The position numbers were made by a program, and so were the translations under genes. The notes beneath the pieces were generated by a model, which was not told where the DNA came from, did not search any database, and worked only from the letters and a program-made list of their open reading frames with translations. Positions 50,961 to 59,991 of a stretch of 64,000 nt of DNA are shown in pieces (within the stretch, counting starts at the first letter, position 1; every line of letters begins with the position of its first letter). Source of the stretch: Bradyrhizobium iriomotense (GTDB lineage: Bacteria; Pseudomonadota; Alphaproteobacteria; Rhizobiales; Xanthobacteraceae); contig NZ_JAFCLP010000001.1 of assembly GCF_018129405.1 (NCBI RefSeq), forward strand, positions 124,001 to 188,000, written 5' to 3'.

Positions 50961-52370
50961 TCACACCAGGCTCGACTTGCCGCGGCTCAGCACCTCGCCC
51001 GCGCCCTTGTCGCCGACGATCTTGCCGCGTTCGTAGACGACGCGGCCGCGCGCGATCGTAGTGACGGGCCAGCCGTTGACATCAAAGCCTTCCCAGGGCG
51101 TGTAGTCCGCGCCGTGGTGCAGATCGGCCTGCTGAATCTTCTTCTTCAGCTTCGGATCCCACAGCACGACATCGGCATCGAAGCCGACGCCGATCGAGCC
51201 CTTGCGCGGATAGAGGCCGTAGATGCGGGCGTGGTTGGTCGCGGTCAGCTCGACGAACTTTTGTAAGCTGATGCGCCCCTTCGAGACGCCTTCGGAGAAC
51301 AGGATCGGCAGCCGCGTCTCGACGCCGGGAATGCCGTTCGGCACCCAGCGAAACGAGGTGCGGGCGTTCGGCGTCAGCTTGCCCTTGGGATCGTCGTAGC
51401 GGAACGGGCAGTGATCGGACGAGAAAGTCTGGAACACGCCCGTCGTGATACCTTCCCAGATCGCCTGCTGGCTCTCGGCATCGCGCGGCGGCGGCGAACA
51501 GACATACTTCGCGCCCGTGATGTCCATGTTCAGGCCCTTCATGTCGTCGGCCGTCAGCGTGATGTATTGCGGGCAGGTCTCGGCATGAACAGGCAGGCCG
51601 CGCTGCTGGGCCCAGCGCACCTGCTCCATCGCCTCGCGGCCGGAGACGTGCACGATCATGATGGGAACGCCGATCACCTCGGCATGGCTGATGGCGCGAT
51701 GCGTGGCCTCGCGCTCGACGGCCTGCGGCCGCGAGGTGCCGTGATAATAGGGCGCGATATGGCCCTCGCGCTCCAGCTTGCTGGTGAGGAAGCGAATGGC
51801 GTCGTAGCCCTCGCAATGGACCATCACCAGTGCTTCCTCGCGGCGCGCGACTTCGAACACCTCGAGCAGCTGCTTGTCGCTCAGCACGAGGTCGTCGTAG
51901 GTCATGAACACCTTGAACGAGGTGTAACCGTCCTTGACGAGGGCCGGCAGCTCCTGCCCGAGCACGACCGCGGTCGGATCGGAGATGATGAGGTGGAACG
52001 CAGCGTCGATATAGCACTCGCCCTCGGCGAGCTTGCGGTAGTTCTCGACGCAGGTCCGCAGGGACGTGCCCTTCTCCTGCAGCGCGAAGGGCAGCACCAT
52101 GGTGTTGCCGCCGGCAGCCGCCGCGCGCGTCGCCGAGGCGAAGTCGTCGGCCATCACGACGTCGGGGCCAGAGGCTTGCGAGATGTGGACGTGGCTGTCG
52201 ATCCCGCCCGGCAGCGCCAGCAGGCCCGTCGCGTCGATCTCGCGCGCCGCGCCCTCGATGCGCTCGGCGATGCTGACGATGCGGCCGTCGCGAATGCCGA
52301 TATCGGCGCGAAACTCGTCGCTGGCCGTCACGATGGTGCCGCCGCGAATGGCAAGATCGAGCTGCGTCAC
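50961..52370 (-). CDS. hydA: Dihydropyrimidinase / D-hydantoinase
   Basis: A 469-aa cyclic amidohydrolase. The binuclear metal site is complete: H60 and H62 in GGIDSHVHI, the carboxylated lysine K153 in YTSFKVFMTY, H185 in MVHCEG, H241 in VHVSGRE and D319 in FSSDHCPF. It opens dihydropyrimidines or 5-substituted hydantoins to N-carbamoyl amino acids. I start at GTG 52370 (GGAG 6 nt upstream), 11 bp after the racemase-fold gene. It shares an operon with an AMDase-like protein and an ABC importer. The operon itself has no carbamoylase; the M20 hydrolase and the amidase in this window are candidates. Confidence 0.92.
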   Translation of the reverse strand: MTQLDLAIRGGTIVTASDEFRADIGIRDGRIVSIAERIEGAAREIDATGLLALPGGIDSHVHISQASGPDVVMADDFASATRAAAAGGNTMVLPFALQEKGTSLRTCVENYRKLAEGECYIDAAFHLIISDPTAVVLGQELPALVKDGYTSFKVFMTYDDLVLSDKQLLEVFEVARREEALVMVHCEGYDAIRFLTSKLEREGHIAPYYHGTSRPQAVEREATHRAISHAEVIGVPIMIVHVSGREAMEQVRWAQQRGLPVHAETCPQYITLTADDMKGLNMDITGAKYVCSPPPRDAESQQAIWEGITTGVFQTFSSDHCPFRYDDPKGKLTPNARTSFRWVPNGIPGVETRLPILFSEGVSKGRISLQKFVELTATNHARIYGLYPRKGSIGVGFDADVVLWDPKLKKKIQQADLHHGADYTPWEGFDVNGWPVTTIARGRVVYERGKIVGDKGAGEVLSRGKSSLV

Positions 52371-52381
52371 TGATGTCTCCG

Positions 52382-53110
52382 TCACTTGATGACCGCTGAT
52401 GTCTGGAAGATCCGGCCCCATTGCGCAAGGGCCCTGATGTCGCCGCCGGCAAGGCCCAGGGATCGCCACAGCGTGACCGCGACCGAATCGAGCACGGCGA
52501 TGTCCAATTCGCGTTCGAGCGTGGCCGCAAGCGCCGCACCATCGAGATTGGTGCAGAGGATCACGACGGCGTCCGCGCCCTCCGCTGCCACATCGCGGAT
52601 CATGTCCGCAATCGTCGCAGGCGCGACCTCGCCGAAGGAGAAATTGTCGCGCAAGCCGAGGTGCCGCTCGGCGTGCGGGGCAACGCCCTCCTCGGCCCAG
52701 ACGTCGGCGATGCGCCGCTGCACATCGTCCGTATAGGGCGAGACCAGGCCGACACGCTTGGCGCCGAGCGCGCTGGCGGCATCGATGCAAGCGAGCGTGG
52801 ACGTCGTCGCCGGCACGCCGGTGCGCGCCGTGATCGCCTCGCACAGGCTCCGGTCGCGACTGATGCCGAGCCAGCTTGCCGAGGTGCCATTCCAGGCGAT
52901 CGCGTCGACCTTGGCATCGGCCAGCAGATCCGCGGCCGGAAGCATCGCTGATGCATCGAACTGGCTCAAGGCGGCGGCGTCGAGCGCGATCTCGGTGACG
53001 CGGAAGCGCGAGAAATGCGCGGTGACGCCGGCTCCGGCCAGCATCGCGCTGGTGACGGGCTCGAGCACCGAGTTGGAGGACGGCGTGATCATGCCGAGAC
53101 GCTTGCGCAT
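52382..53110 (-). CDS. Asp/Glu racemase-fold protein, arylmalonate decarboxylase/maleate isomerase-like
   Basis: A 242-aa protein of the aspartate/glutamate racemase superfamily closest to maleate isomerase and arylmalonate decarboxylase (AMDase). The C-terminal cysteine is C186 in VVILCTNLD. The first catalytic cysteine of two-Cys members is replaced by glycine (WNGTSAS, G75), the same arrangement as G74/C188 in AMDase. This points to a single-Cys chemistry such as decarboxylation or a one-sided racemisation. It is cotranscribed with dihydropyrimidinase and the ABC importer. Confidence 0.85.
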   Translation of the reverse strand: MRKRLGMITPSSNSVLEPVTSAMLAGAGVTAHFSRFRVTEIALDAAALSQFDASAMLPAADLLADAKVDAIAWNGTSASWLGISRDRSLCEAITARTGVPATTSTLACIDAASALGAKRVGLVSPYTDDVQRRIADVWAEEGVAPHAERHLGLRDNFSFGEVAPATIADMIRDVAAEGADAVVILCTNLDGAALAATLERELDIAVLDSVAVTLWRSLGLAGGDIRALAQWGRIFQTSAVIK

Positions 53111-53119
53111 GGCGATACC

Positions 53120-53896
53120 TTACGACGCCTGCGCAAGGCGCGTCGACTCCTCCCGGATCAAAGCCAGGATGTGACGCTTGGCATCGTTGAACTCCGGGCT
53201 GGTGATGTCGCGCGGGCGCGGCAGGTCGAAATTGACGGCCTCGCGGATCCGTCCCGGCCGCCTCGTCATCACCACGATCTTGTTGCCGAGCACCAGCGCC
53301 TCGTCGACGCTGTGAGTGACGAACACGATCGTGCAGCGGCGTTTCTGCCAGATCGCGACCAGCTCCTCCTGCATTTCGAGCTTGGTCTGGGCGTCCAGCG
53401 CCGCGAACGGCTCGTCCATCAGGATCACGCTCGGGTTCATCAGCAGCGCGCGGGCGATCCCGACGCGCTGGTTCATGCCGCCGGACATCTCGGAGGGATG
53501 GTGATGCTCGAAACCGCGCAGGCCGACGAGATCGATGAACTCCATCGCCTTGTCGTAGCGCTCGGCCTTCGCCACGCCCTTGAGCTTGAGATGGAAGGCG
53601 ATGTTGTCGATCGCCGTCAGCCACGGCATCAGCGTCGGCTGCTGGAACACGACGCCGCGGTCCGAGCCGGGCCGCTCCACCTGCTTGCCGTCGACCAGCG
53701 TGCGGCCGGAGGTTGCCTGCTCGAAGCCGGCGATGATGTTCAGGAGTGTCGACTTGCCGCAGCCGGACGGGCCGAGCAGGCAGACGAAGTCGTTGGCCTC
53801 GATGTCGAGGTTGATGTTGTCCAGCGTCAGGAGGTCACGCCCGCGCCGCTTGTCGGAGAACACCTTGACGATGTTGCGAAGCTCGATTGCCGCCAT
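53120..53896 (-). CDS. ABC transporter ATPase, TauB/SsuB-type
   Basis: A 258-aa ATPase with Walker A GPSGCGKST, a Q-loop VFQQPTLMPWL, signature MSGGMNQR, Walker B SVILMDEP and switch histidine in VTHSVDEA. Its ATG overlaps the permease stop by one base (TGATG). It partners the permease at 53896-54747 and the binding protein at 54731-55735. The gene precedes the AMDase-like gene by 9 bp. Confidence 0.92.
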   Translation of the reverse strand: MAAIELRNIVKVFSDKRRGRDLLTLDNINLDIEANDFVCLLGPSGCGKSTLLNIIAGFEQATSGRTLVDGKQVERPGSDRGVVFQQPTLMPWLTAIDNIAFHLKLKGVAKAERYDKAMEFIDLVGLRGFEHHHPSEMSGGMNQRVGIARALLMNPSVILMDEPFAALDAQTKLEMQEELVAIWQKRRCTIVFVTHSVDEALVLGNKIVVMTRRPGRIREAVNFDLPRPRDITSPEFNDAKRHILALIREESTRLAQAS

Positions 53897-54747
53897 CAGC
53901 CCGCCCTGCCCTGCACGGTGGTCGTCTGCTGCCAGCGCAGCGTGCGCGCCATGATCGCCTTGAGGCCGAGGTCGGAGAGATAACCGAGCAGCCCGATCGA
54001 GATCATCGCCGCCAGCACGATGTCGTAGCGCAGGAAGTAGTAGGAATCCCACAAGACGTAACCGAGGCCGCTCTTCACCGCGACCATCTCGGCCGTGACC
54101 GTCAGCATCCAGGCCGATCCGACCGCGATGCGAAGCCCTGCGAAGATCGAGGGCAGCGCCGCCGGCAGCACGATGTCGGTCAGCATCTGCCGGCCGTTCG
54201 CCCCCATCATCGCGCCGGCGCGGACGAGATTGTGGTCCACGGTTTTCACGCCGTGAATGCTGTTCATCAGCACGGGAAAGAAGGCGCCGAGGAAGACGAG
54301 GAAAATCGCCGGCTTGTCGGCGATGCCGAACCAGATGATCGCGAGCGGAATCCAGGACACCGGCGGGATCGGCCGCAGCATCTGCAGCGTCGGCTCCAGC
54401 GTCTTCTCGAACAGGCGCGACCAGCCGATCGCGACCCCCGCGAGGATGCCGAGCAGGCTTGCCAGCGCAAAGCCGCCGAAGACGCGAAGCGCGCTGGCGA
54501 GCGCGTCGCGCAGCCAGTGCCCGGAATAGGTCTGCGTGGTCTCGTCGAAGCCGAACACCCAGTCGCCGAGCGCATGCAGCACCGCGCTCGGCGCCGGAAG
54601 CAGCGCGGGTGGAAGCATGCCGCTGCGGGCAAAGGCCTCCCAGCCCGCGATCAGCAGCGCGGGCACGACGAGGCGTTCGAGCCCGTGGAACGCCCGCGTC
54701 AGCCGAAACGCACCCCTTGCGGGCGAGACGTCAGTAACCGAGGTCAT
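53896..54747 (-). CDS. ABC transporter permease, TauC/SsuC-type
   Basis: A 283-aa permease with about six membrane helices. The coupling loop is RAGAMMGANGRQMLTDIVLPAALP. Only one permease gene is present in the operon, so a homodimer is expected. Its start lies inside the 3' end of the binding-protein gene (17-bp overlap), an unusual but clear arrangement with a coupled start. Confidence 0.92.
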   Translation of the reverse strand: MTSVTDVSPARGAFRLTRAFHGLERLVVPALLIAGWEAFARSGMLPPALLPAPSAVLHALGDWVFGFDETTQTYSGHWLRDALASALRVFGGFALASLLGILAGVAIGWSRLFEKTLEPTLQMLRPIPPVSWIPLAIIWFGIADKPAIFLVFLGAFFPVLMNSIHGVKTVDHNLVRAGAMMGANGRQMLTDIVLPAALPSIFAGLRIAVGSAWMLTVTAEMVAVKSGLGYVLWDSYYFLRYDIVLAAMISIGLLGYLSDLGLKAIMARTLRWQQTTTVQGRAG

Positions 54748-55735
54748 TCTTGGCCTTTCCGGTGGCCTGCTCCAGGAACGAATAGTCCATGTTCTTCTCC
54801 GCTTCCGCGGAGACGTCCTTCGAGATGTATTTGAGGTCGCGCATCATCGCGGCGATCGCCAGCGTCTGCGACCGGTGGATCGCAGGATCCGGCGAGGCAT
54901 TCTTCAGCGCCTCGGTCGCGACCGTCTTGTCGAGGCCGGTGAGCTTGTTGATGACCTCGATCCACGGGCCCTTGTCGGCGATCAGCTTGTTGTCGAGCTC
55001 GACCACGGCGCTGACGACGCCCTGGACGCCGGCGCGCTGGCTCGCGATCACGTCGGAACGCGTGACGATCAGATTGGTCAGATTGCCCGCGGCCTGCTCA
55101 TACGGCAGCACAAAATGCTTGCCGGCGCCGGCGAGGCGGATCTGCGAGGCAAACGGCTCGACCGAGCAGATCATGTCGACCTCGCCGCGCTGCAGCGCTG
55201 CGAGATGGTCGGATGGATTGGGAATGTTGATGAACTGGATGTCCTTGTTGGGGTCGACACCCTGCTTGAGGAACGCGCCGCGCATGTGGATGTCCTGCGC
55301 ATTGCCGCGAGACGCCGCGACCTTGAGCGGCTGACCGTCGCTCTTCGCCTTCGCAACGGTCGTCTTGAATGTGGCCCAGTCCTCAGGGGGAAGGCTCAGC
55401 TTCGCGGAGGAGAGACATTCCGACCCGCCGTTGATCTGTCCGGACACGGCGACGACGTCAAAACCTTTGTCGAGCGCGGTGATGTAGTGGAGATAGGTGA
55501 CCTGCGCGACGTCGATGCTCTTCGACACCAGCGCAGTGAGCACGTCATTGCCCGAGTTGAAGCCGGTGGCCTCGACCTCGACGTTCTTGGCCAACCCGGG
55601 GACCAGCGACATCGGCAGGCAGTGCGCGCATTTGGCGTAGCCGAGCTTGATCTTCGGGACTTGCGCCGAGGCGATCCCGCTTCCGCCAAGCACCGCCGCC
55701 ATCACCACGAGGCCCAGTCGCAAACTCGTCCGCAT
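54731..55735 (-). CDS. ABC substrate-binding protein, SsuA/TauA/NMT1-like with a Cys pair
   Basis: A 334-aa periplasmic binding protein with a signal peptide ending SGIASA. It resembles SsuA/TauA/NMT1-like proteins. Next to the mature N terminus is KCAHCLP, two cysteines at 36 and 39 in CxxC spacing, uncommon in this family. The imported compound probably feeds dihydropyrimidinase and the AMDase-like enzyme. The gene opens the minus operon and is divergent from the GntR gene, with an operator-like palindrome between them. Confidence 0.9.
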   Translation of the reverse strand: MRTSLRLGLVVMAAVLGGSGIASAQVPKIKLGYAKCAHCLPMSLVPGLAKNVEVEATGFNSGNDVLTALVSKSIDVAQVTYLHYITALDKGFDVVAVSGQINGGSECLSSAKLSLPPEDWATFKTTVAKAKSDGQPLKVAASRGNAQDIHMRGAFLKQGVDPNKDIQFINIPNPSDHLAALQRGEVDMICSVEPFASQIRLAGAGKHFVLPYEQAAGNLTNLIVTRSDVIASQRAGVQGVVSAVVELDNKLIADKGPWIEVINKLTGLDKTVATEALKNASPDPAIHRSQTLAIAAMMRDLKYISKDVSAEAEKNMDYSFLEQATGKAKNDLGY

Positions 55736-55817
55736 CGCTTACTCCGTTTCGAAGGCGCAGGATCTCGCGCGTCGGACACGATCATCCGCCGCCCTTCAGC
55801 GCAGCGCAATCCGGTTT

Positions 55818-55834
55818 TTGCATGCTGCATACAA
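55818..55834. promoter_or_regulatory. FadR/FCD-type GntR operator candidate TTGyATGC-N-GCATrCAA
   Basis: The 17-bp near-palindrome TTGCATGCTGCATACAA has symmetric arms except for one pair. It sits between the binding-protein start (55735) and the GntR start (55934). TGCATGC-like cores are common for FCD-type GntR regulators. It probably binds the adjacent GntR protein and controls both directions. Confidence 0.65.
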
Positions 55835-55933
55835 TTTGATCGCTATGCCATTGTTTTCAGCGAGATACGTCGGTATTTTGGGCAGGCCAAAGGGCCGGAA
55901 ACGGCTAAGATCAAGGTCAGAAGTGAGGCACGC

Positions 55934-56644
55934 GTGCAGCCAAAATCGGAAGCGCCGAAGGGACGAAAGTCGCCCAAACTCAAGCGGATGGGCCTGCATG
56001 AGCGTGCGGCTGCGCGGATGCGGACGATGATCATTCGCGGCGAGCTGCCGCCGGGATCGCAGACCCAGGAAACAAAACTGTCGAAGGAGCTCGGCGTGTC
56101 GCGCACCCCCTTGCGCGAAGCGATGAAGGTGCTCGCGGCGGAAGGGTTGATCGAGCTTCGCCCCAACCGCAGCCCGCGCATTGCCGATATCGCGGTCGAG
56201 GGCATCTCTGAGCTGTTCGAGGCCCTCGCCGGCATCGAGCGGCTCGCCGCAGAGCTTGCCGCAGAGCGCGCCACCGAGCGCGATCTCGCGCGCCTGCGCA
56301 CGCTTCAGACCCGGATGGAAGGTCATCACCGCAACGGCAAGCTCGACGATTATTTCGCCATCAACGGCGAGATCCACAACACCATCGTCCGCATGGCCCG
56401 CAACACACCGCTGCGCGAGGCCCACGAGACGCTGATCTCCCGCGCCGAACGCGCGCGCTATCTCGCGCTCGGCGCAGACAAGCGCTGGAGCAATTCGGTC
56501 GACGAGCACGCCGATATTCTGGCTGCCCTCGAAGCGCGCAACGGCGAAGCGGCCGGCCGCCTGCTCGGCGCCCATGTCGCGCGCACCGGCACGGCGCTGC
56601 TCGAAGTCCTCGCCACCTCTCAAGCCAAGCGGACGGCGGCGTAA
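55934..56644 (+). CDS. GntR-family regulator, FCD subfamily
   Basis: A 236-aa regulator with an N-terminal winged helix (residues about 24-80; KLSKELGVSRTPLREAMKVL is the recognition region) and an FCD domain with the metal-site motif DDYFAINGEIHNTIV and SVDEHADIL plus LLGAHVART. The GTG at 55934 has GAGG 5 nt upstream; an ATG at 55988 (MGLHERAA) is an alternative. The long open frame before it is antisense and non-coding. It is divergent from the ABC-hydantoinase operon and followed after 2 bp by the HyuE-like gene. Confidence 0.88.
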   Translation: MQPKSEAPKGRKSPKLKRMGLHERAAARMRTMIIRGELPPGSQTQETKLSKELGVSRTPLREAMKVLAAEGLIELRPNRSPRIADIAVEGISELFEALAGIERLAAELAAERATERDLARLRTLQTRMEGHHRNGKLDDYFAINGEIHNTIVRMARNTPLREAHETLISRAERARYLALGADKRWSNSVDEHADILAALEARNGEAAGRLLGAHVARTGTALLEVLATSQAKRTAA

Positions 56645-56646
56645 TC

Positions 56647-57396
56647 ATGAAGCTGCTGCTGCTCAACCCGAACACCAGCAAAGAGGTCACGCAGCTGATG
56701 CTGGGTGTCGGGCGGCGCGCGGCCTCATCAGGCACCGAGTTGATCCCCTGCACTGCGACCCGCGGCGTGCCCTATATCGCGACGCGCACCGAGGCGCAGA
56801 TCGGCGGCGCCATCGCCCTGGAGATGCTGGCCGAGCAGCACAAAAAGGTCGACGCCGCGATCATCGCGGCCTTCGGCGATCCCGGCCTGTTCGCCGCGCG
56901 CGAGACCTTCGACATTCCCGTGGTCGGCATGGCGGAAGCCGCGATGCTGACCGCCTGCATGGCTGGACGCCGCTTTGCCATCGTCACCTTCGCTCAAGCC
57001 TTGGGCCCCTGGTACGAGGAGTGCGTCCGCGCCCATGGACTGTGGGAGCGCTGCGCCGGCATCCGCATGCTCGATACGCCGTTTCAGGCGATCTCCGAGG
57101 TCGGCACCGAGAAGGAGGACGTGCTGGTCGAGCTCGCGCAGCGCGCCATCGTCGAGGACGAGGCCGATGTGCTGATTTTTGCCGGCGCCCCGCTCTCCGG
57201 CCTTGCCGAGCGTGTTGCCGACCGGATCCCCGTCCCCGTGGTCGATCAGGTCATAGCTTCGGTGAAGCAAGCCGAGGCGCTTCATGCCCTGCGCCTGCGC
57301 AAGGCAACGGCAGGCACGTTCCGCCGGCCCGCTGCGAAACCGACCACCGGTCTTGCCGAGGCGCTTGCCGCCCGGCTCGAGCATCGCGACAGCTAG
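56647..57396 (+). CDS. HyuE-like Asp/Glu racemase family protein lacking the catalytic cysteines
   Basis: A 249-aa protein homologous to hydantoin racemase (N-terminal LLLLNPNTSKEVT, the DPG loop and VVDQVIASVKQAE end). In hydantoin racemases the two catalytic cysteines lie in CFGDPGL and LGCAGM. Here these read AAFGDPGL (A75) and IFAGAPLSG (A179), so both cysteines are replaced by alanine. Other cysteines exist (35, 104, 126, 136) but not in these places. It starts 2 bp after the GntR stop. The protein may be a lyase or binding protein. Its stop overlaps the amidase stop. Confidence 0.85.
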   Translation: MKLLLLNPNTSKEVTQLMLGVGRRAASSGTELIPCTATRGVPYIATRTEAQIGGAIALEMLAEQHKKVDAAIIAAFGDPGLFAARETFDIPVVGMAEAAMLTACMAGRRFAIVTFAQALGPWYEECVRAHGLWERCAGIRMLDTPFQAISEVGTEKEDVLVELAQRAIVEDEADVLIFAGAPLSGLAERVADRIPVPVVDQVIASVKQAEALHALRLRKATAGTFRRPAAKPTTGLAEALAARLEHRDS

Positions 57397-58784
57397 GGGA
57401 GCTGCGGCCGGCGATGCGAAAACCCCAGTTCGTTCTCGAGGATGCGGCCGAAGGCAAACAAGCGGGATTCGCACCCCGGCGGCGCGATGATCTGGATGCC
57501 GAAGGGCAGCTCATTCTCCCCTCGCGGCACCGGCAAAGTCAGGACCGGAAAACCGACCAGCGACACGATGAAGGTGACGGCGAGATAATCGATCGGCGTC
57601 TCCAGCGCGGCCTCATCGATGGCGGTGACGTCGCTGATCTCGTTCGGCCAGGGGAACACCGATGCAGCCGGCGCGACCAGGAAATCGGCACGGCTGAACA
57701 GCTCGCGAAAGCTGCGGTAGATGGCGGTGCGGCGCCGTTCGGCGTTCAAATAGTCCTGTGCGGAGAGGTTGGCGCCGGCCTCGATATTCCAGATCACTGT
57801 CGGGGTGAGCTCGGCGCGGCGCGTCCGCAGCAGCTCGCCATAGCTGCTCGCGATGTGCGCGGCGCGCAGCGTGCGAAAAGTTTCGATCGCTCCGCCGCAA
57901 TCGGGCGAGGACGGCACGACATCGGCAACGCGCGCGAGCGCCTCGTAAGCCGCACCGAATCGCGCACGAACCTCGCGCGCAACCGGCGCCACGCCGAAAT
58001 CGGGCGTGACAGCAATCCGGGGACGTTCGGCGATGGATCGGTCATCACCGGCGCTGCCGAGCGAGAGCGGATCGTTCGCCTCGCCTCCGGCGCAAACCGA
58101 CAACGCGAGTTCGAGATCATCGACACCGCGAGCGAGAAAGCCGTGCGTCGCCAGCATGTCCCAGCCGAGCGGCCGGCGCGGCGATGGAATGCGGCCGGGC
58201 GTCGGCCGGATCGAAGCGACATCGCAGAAGCTCGCGGGTGTGCGCACCGAGCCGCCGAAATCGGTGCCGTGCGCCAGGGGCACCATGCCGGCCGCGACCG
58301 CGACGGCAGAGCCGCCGGACGATCCGCCGGAGGTCAGCGCGCGATCGAACGGGTTGCGGGTCGGCCCACGCAATCTGTTGGTGCAGACCGCACCGAAGCC
58401 GAACTCCGGCGTGTTGGTCTTGCCGAGAATGATCGCGCCGGCGCGCCGCAGCCGCGCCACGACGAGATCATCCTCGTGCGGGACATGATCGCGGAACAGC
58501 ACCGAGCCGTAAGTCGTCGCAAGTCCCGCAGTGTCGGTGAGATCCTTGATCCCAATGGGCACGCCATGCAGCGGGCCGATCGGCGCAGAGGCCGCATCGC
58601 AAATCTGCGCGGCGCGGCGGGCGCCGTCCGCATCGACCGTGACGAATGCCGCCAATTGGGTGTCGTGGTCTGCAATCCGCGCCAGATGCGCTTCAACGGC
58701 CTCACGGGAGGATACTTCGCCCCGCGCAATGGCGCGCGCAAGCCCCATAGCCGTGAGGTCGCATATCGATCGATCCGATGTCAT
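57393..58784 (-). CDS. Amidase-signature family amidase
   Basis: A 463-aa amidase of the amidase signature family. The Ser-cisSer-Lys triad is visible: K80 in PIGIKDLTD, the cis-serine in SGGSSGGSA (S155) and the nucleophile S179 in GTDFGGSVR. It hydrolyses an amide or a carbamoyl group (glutamyl-tRNA amidase, allophanate hydrolase and aryl-amide relatives). It is a single gene, convergent with the HyuE-like gene and divergent from the ABC importer at 58873, with 88 bp between. Its 5' longer frame is non-coding. Confidence 0.9.
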   Translation of the reverse strand: MTSDRSICDLTAMGLARAIARGEVSSREAVEAHLARIADHDTQLAAFVTVDADGARRAAQICDAASAPIGPLHGVPIGIKDLTDTAGLATTYGSVLFRDHVPHEDDLVVARLRRAGAIILGKTNTPEFGFGAVCTNRLRGPTRNPFDRALTSGGSSGGSAVAVAAGMVPLAHGTDFGGSVRTPASFCDVASIRPTPGRIPSPRRPLGWDMLATHGFLARGVDDLELALSVCAGGEANDPLSLGSAGDDRSIAERPRIAVTPDFGVAPVAREVRARFGAAYEALARVADVVPSSPDCGGAIETFRTLRAAHIASSYGELLRTRRAELTPTVIWNIEAGANLSAQDYLNAERRRTAIYRSFRELFSRADFLVAPAASVFPWPNEISDVTAIDEAALETPIDYLAVTFIVSLVGFPVLTLPVPRGENELPFGIQIIAPPGCESRLFAFGRILENELGFSHRRPQLP

Positions 58785-58872
58785 CGGGCCACCATGCCTG
58801 AGCACGCACCGAAAAGCGACAGGCGCGGGCACGAGACTTGCTTTCTCCTCTGGGGCAACGGGAGGCAATACC

Positions 58873-59967
58873 ATGGCTGAAACGCAAGGCGGCCGATCGC
58901 TCGTCGTCGACGCGGTCACCCACCGGTATCCGAGTGGCGCGCTTGCGGTCGAGAACATCAATCTCGACATCAAGGGCGGCGAGATCATCGCTCTGCTCGG
59001 CCCGTCCGGCTGCGGCAAGACAACACTGTTGCGCATCATCGCCGGCTTCATCGCGCAGACGCAAGGGCGGATCATCATCGGCGACGACATCGTCGATGCG
59101 CTGCCGCCGAACAAGCGCGCTGTCGGCATCGTGTTCCAGAACTACGCGCTGTTTCCGCATCTTTCGATCAGCGAGAACGTCGCCTACGGCCTCGCCGCCC
59201 GCGGCATCGACAAGGCCGCGCGCCAGCGCGAGGCGCAGCGCCTCCTGGAGCTGGTGCAGCTGCCGACCATGGCCGAACGGCTGCCGCGGCAGCTTTCCGG
59301 CGGCCAGCAGCAGCGCGTGGCGCTCGCCCGCGCGCTGGCGATCAAGCCGTCGATCCTGCTGCTCGACGAGCCCTTCGCCGCGCTCGACAAGAATTTGCGG
59401 CTGGACATGCAGATCGAGGTCAAGCGGCTGCAGCGCGTCTCCGGCATCACCACGCTGATCGTGACGCACGACCAGGAAGAAGCGCTGTCGATGGCCGATC
59501 GTGTCGCCGTGCTGAGCCATGGCAAGCTCGAGCAGTTCGGCTCGCCGTCCGACGTCTACGACCGCCCGCAGACGCTGTTCGTCAACACTTTCGTCGGCTC
59601 CACCAACCGCATGTCCGGTGTCGTGGTTTCGGCGGATCGCACGGCGGCAAAGGTGCGCCTCGATGCCGGCGCCGAGATCATCGCACGTCCCGCGGGCGGT
59701 ACGCTCAGCGAAGGCGGCCGCGTCACGGTCTGCATCCGTCCCGAGCACCTGCAATTCGTCGGCGACGAGACCGGCTTTGCCGGCGTCGTCGGCATGTCGC
59801 TGCCGCTGGGAGCCACCGTCGTCCACGAGGTCACCACCGCCGATGGCTCCGGCGTCAAGGTCTCGCAGGCACGCATCGGCGAGACGCGCGCGCTGGAGAA
59901 CGGCGCAGCCGTGCGTCTCGCGCCGCTCGCCCCGTCGCTCGCCAACGCCTTTCCCGCAACGCTTTAG
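58873..59967 (+). CDS. ABC transporter ATPase, PotA (spermidine/putrescine)-type
   Basis: A 364-aa ATPase with Walker A GPSGCGKTT, Q-loop VFQNYALFPHLS, signature LSGGQQQR, Walker B ILLLDEPFAALD and switch histidine VTHDQEEA, followed by a C-terminal TOBE-type regulatory domain (IARPAGGTLSEGGRVTVCIRPEH). It begins at ATG with GGGAGG 7 nt upstream; the frame upstream is not coding. With the binding protein and two permeases it forms a complete importer for a polyamine-, Fe3+- or carboxylate-like compound. Confidence 0.93.
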   Translation: MAETQGGRSLVVDAVTHRYPSGALAVENINLDIKGGEIIALLGPSGCGKTTLLRIIAGFIAQTQGRIIIGDDIVDALPPNKRAVGIVFQNYALFPHLSISENVAYGLAARGIDKAARQREAQRLLELVQLPTMAERLPRQLSGGQQQRVALARALAIKPSILLLDEPFAALDKNLRLDMQIEVKRLQRVSGITTLIVTHDQEEALSMADRVAVLSHGKLEQFGSPSDVYDRPQTLFVNTFVGSTNRMSGVVVSADRTAAKVRLDAGAEIIARPAGGTLSEGGRVTVCIRPEHLQFVGDETGFAGVVGMSLPLGATVVHEVTTADGSGVKVSQARIGETRALENGAAVRLAPLAPSLANAFPATL

Positions 59968-59991
59968 ATCCAGTCCAGAGGGGAGTTCGAC

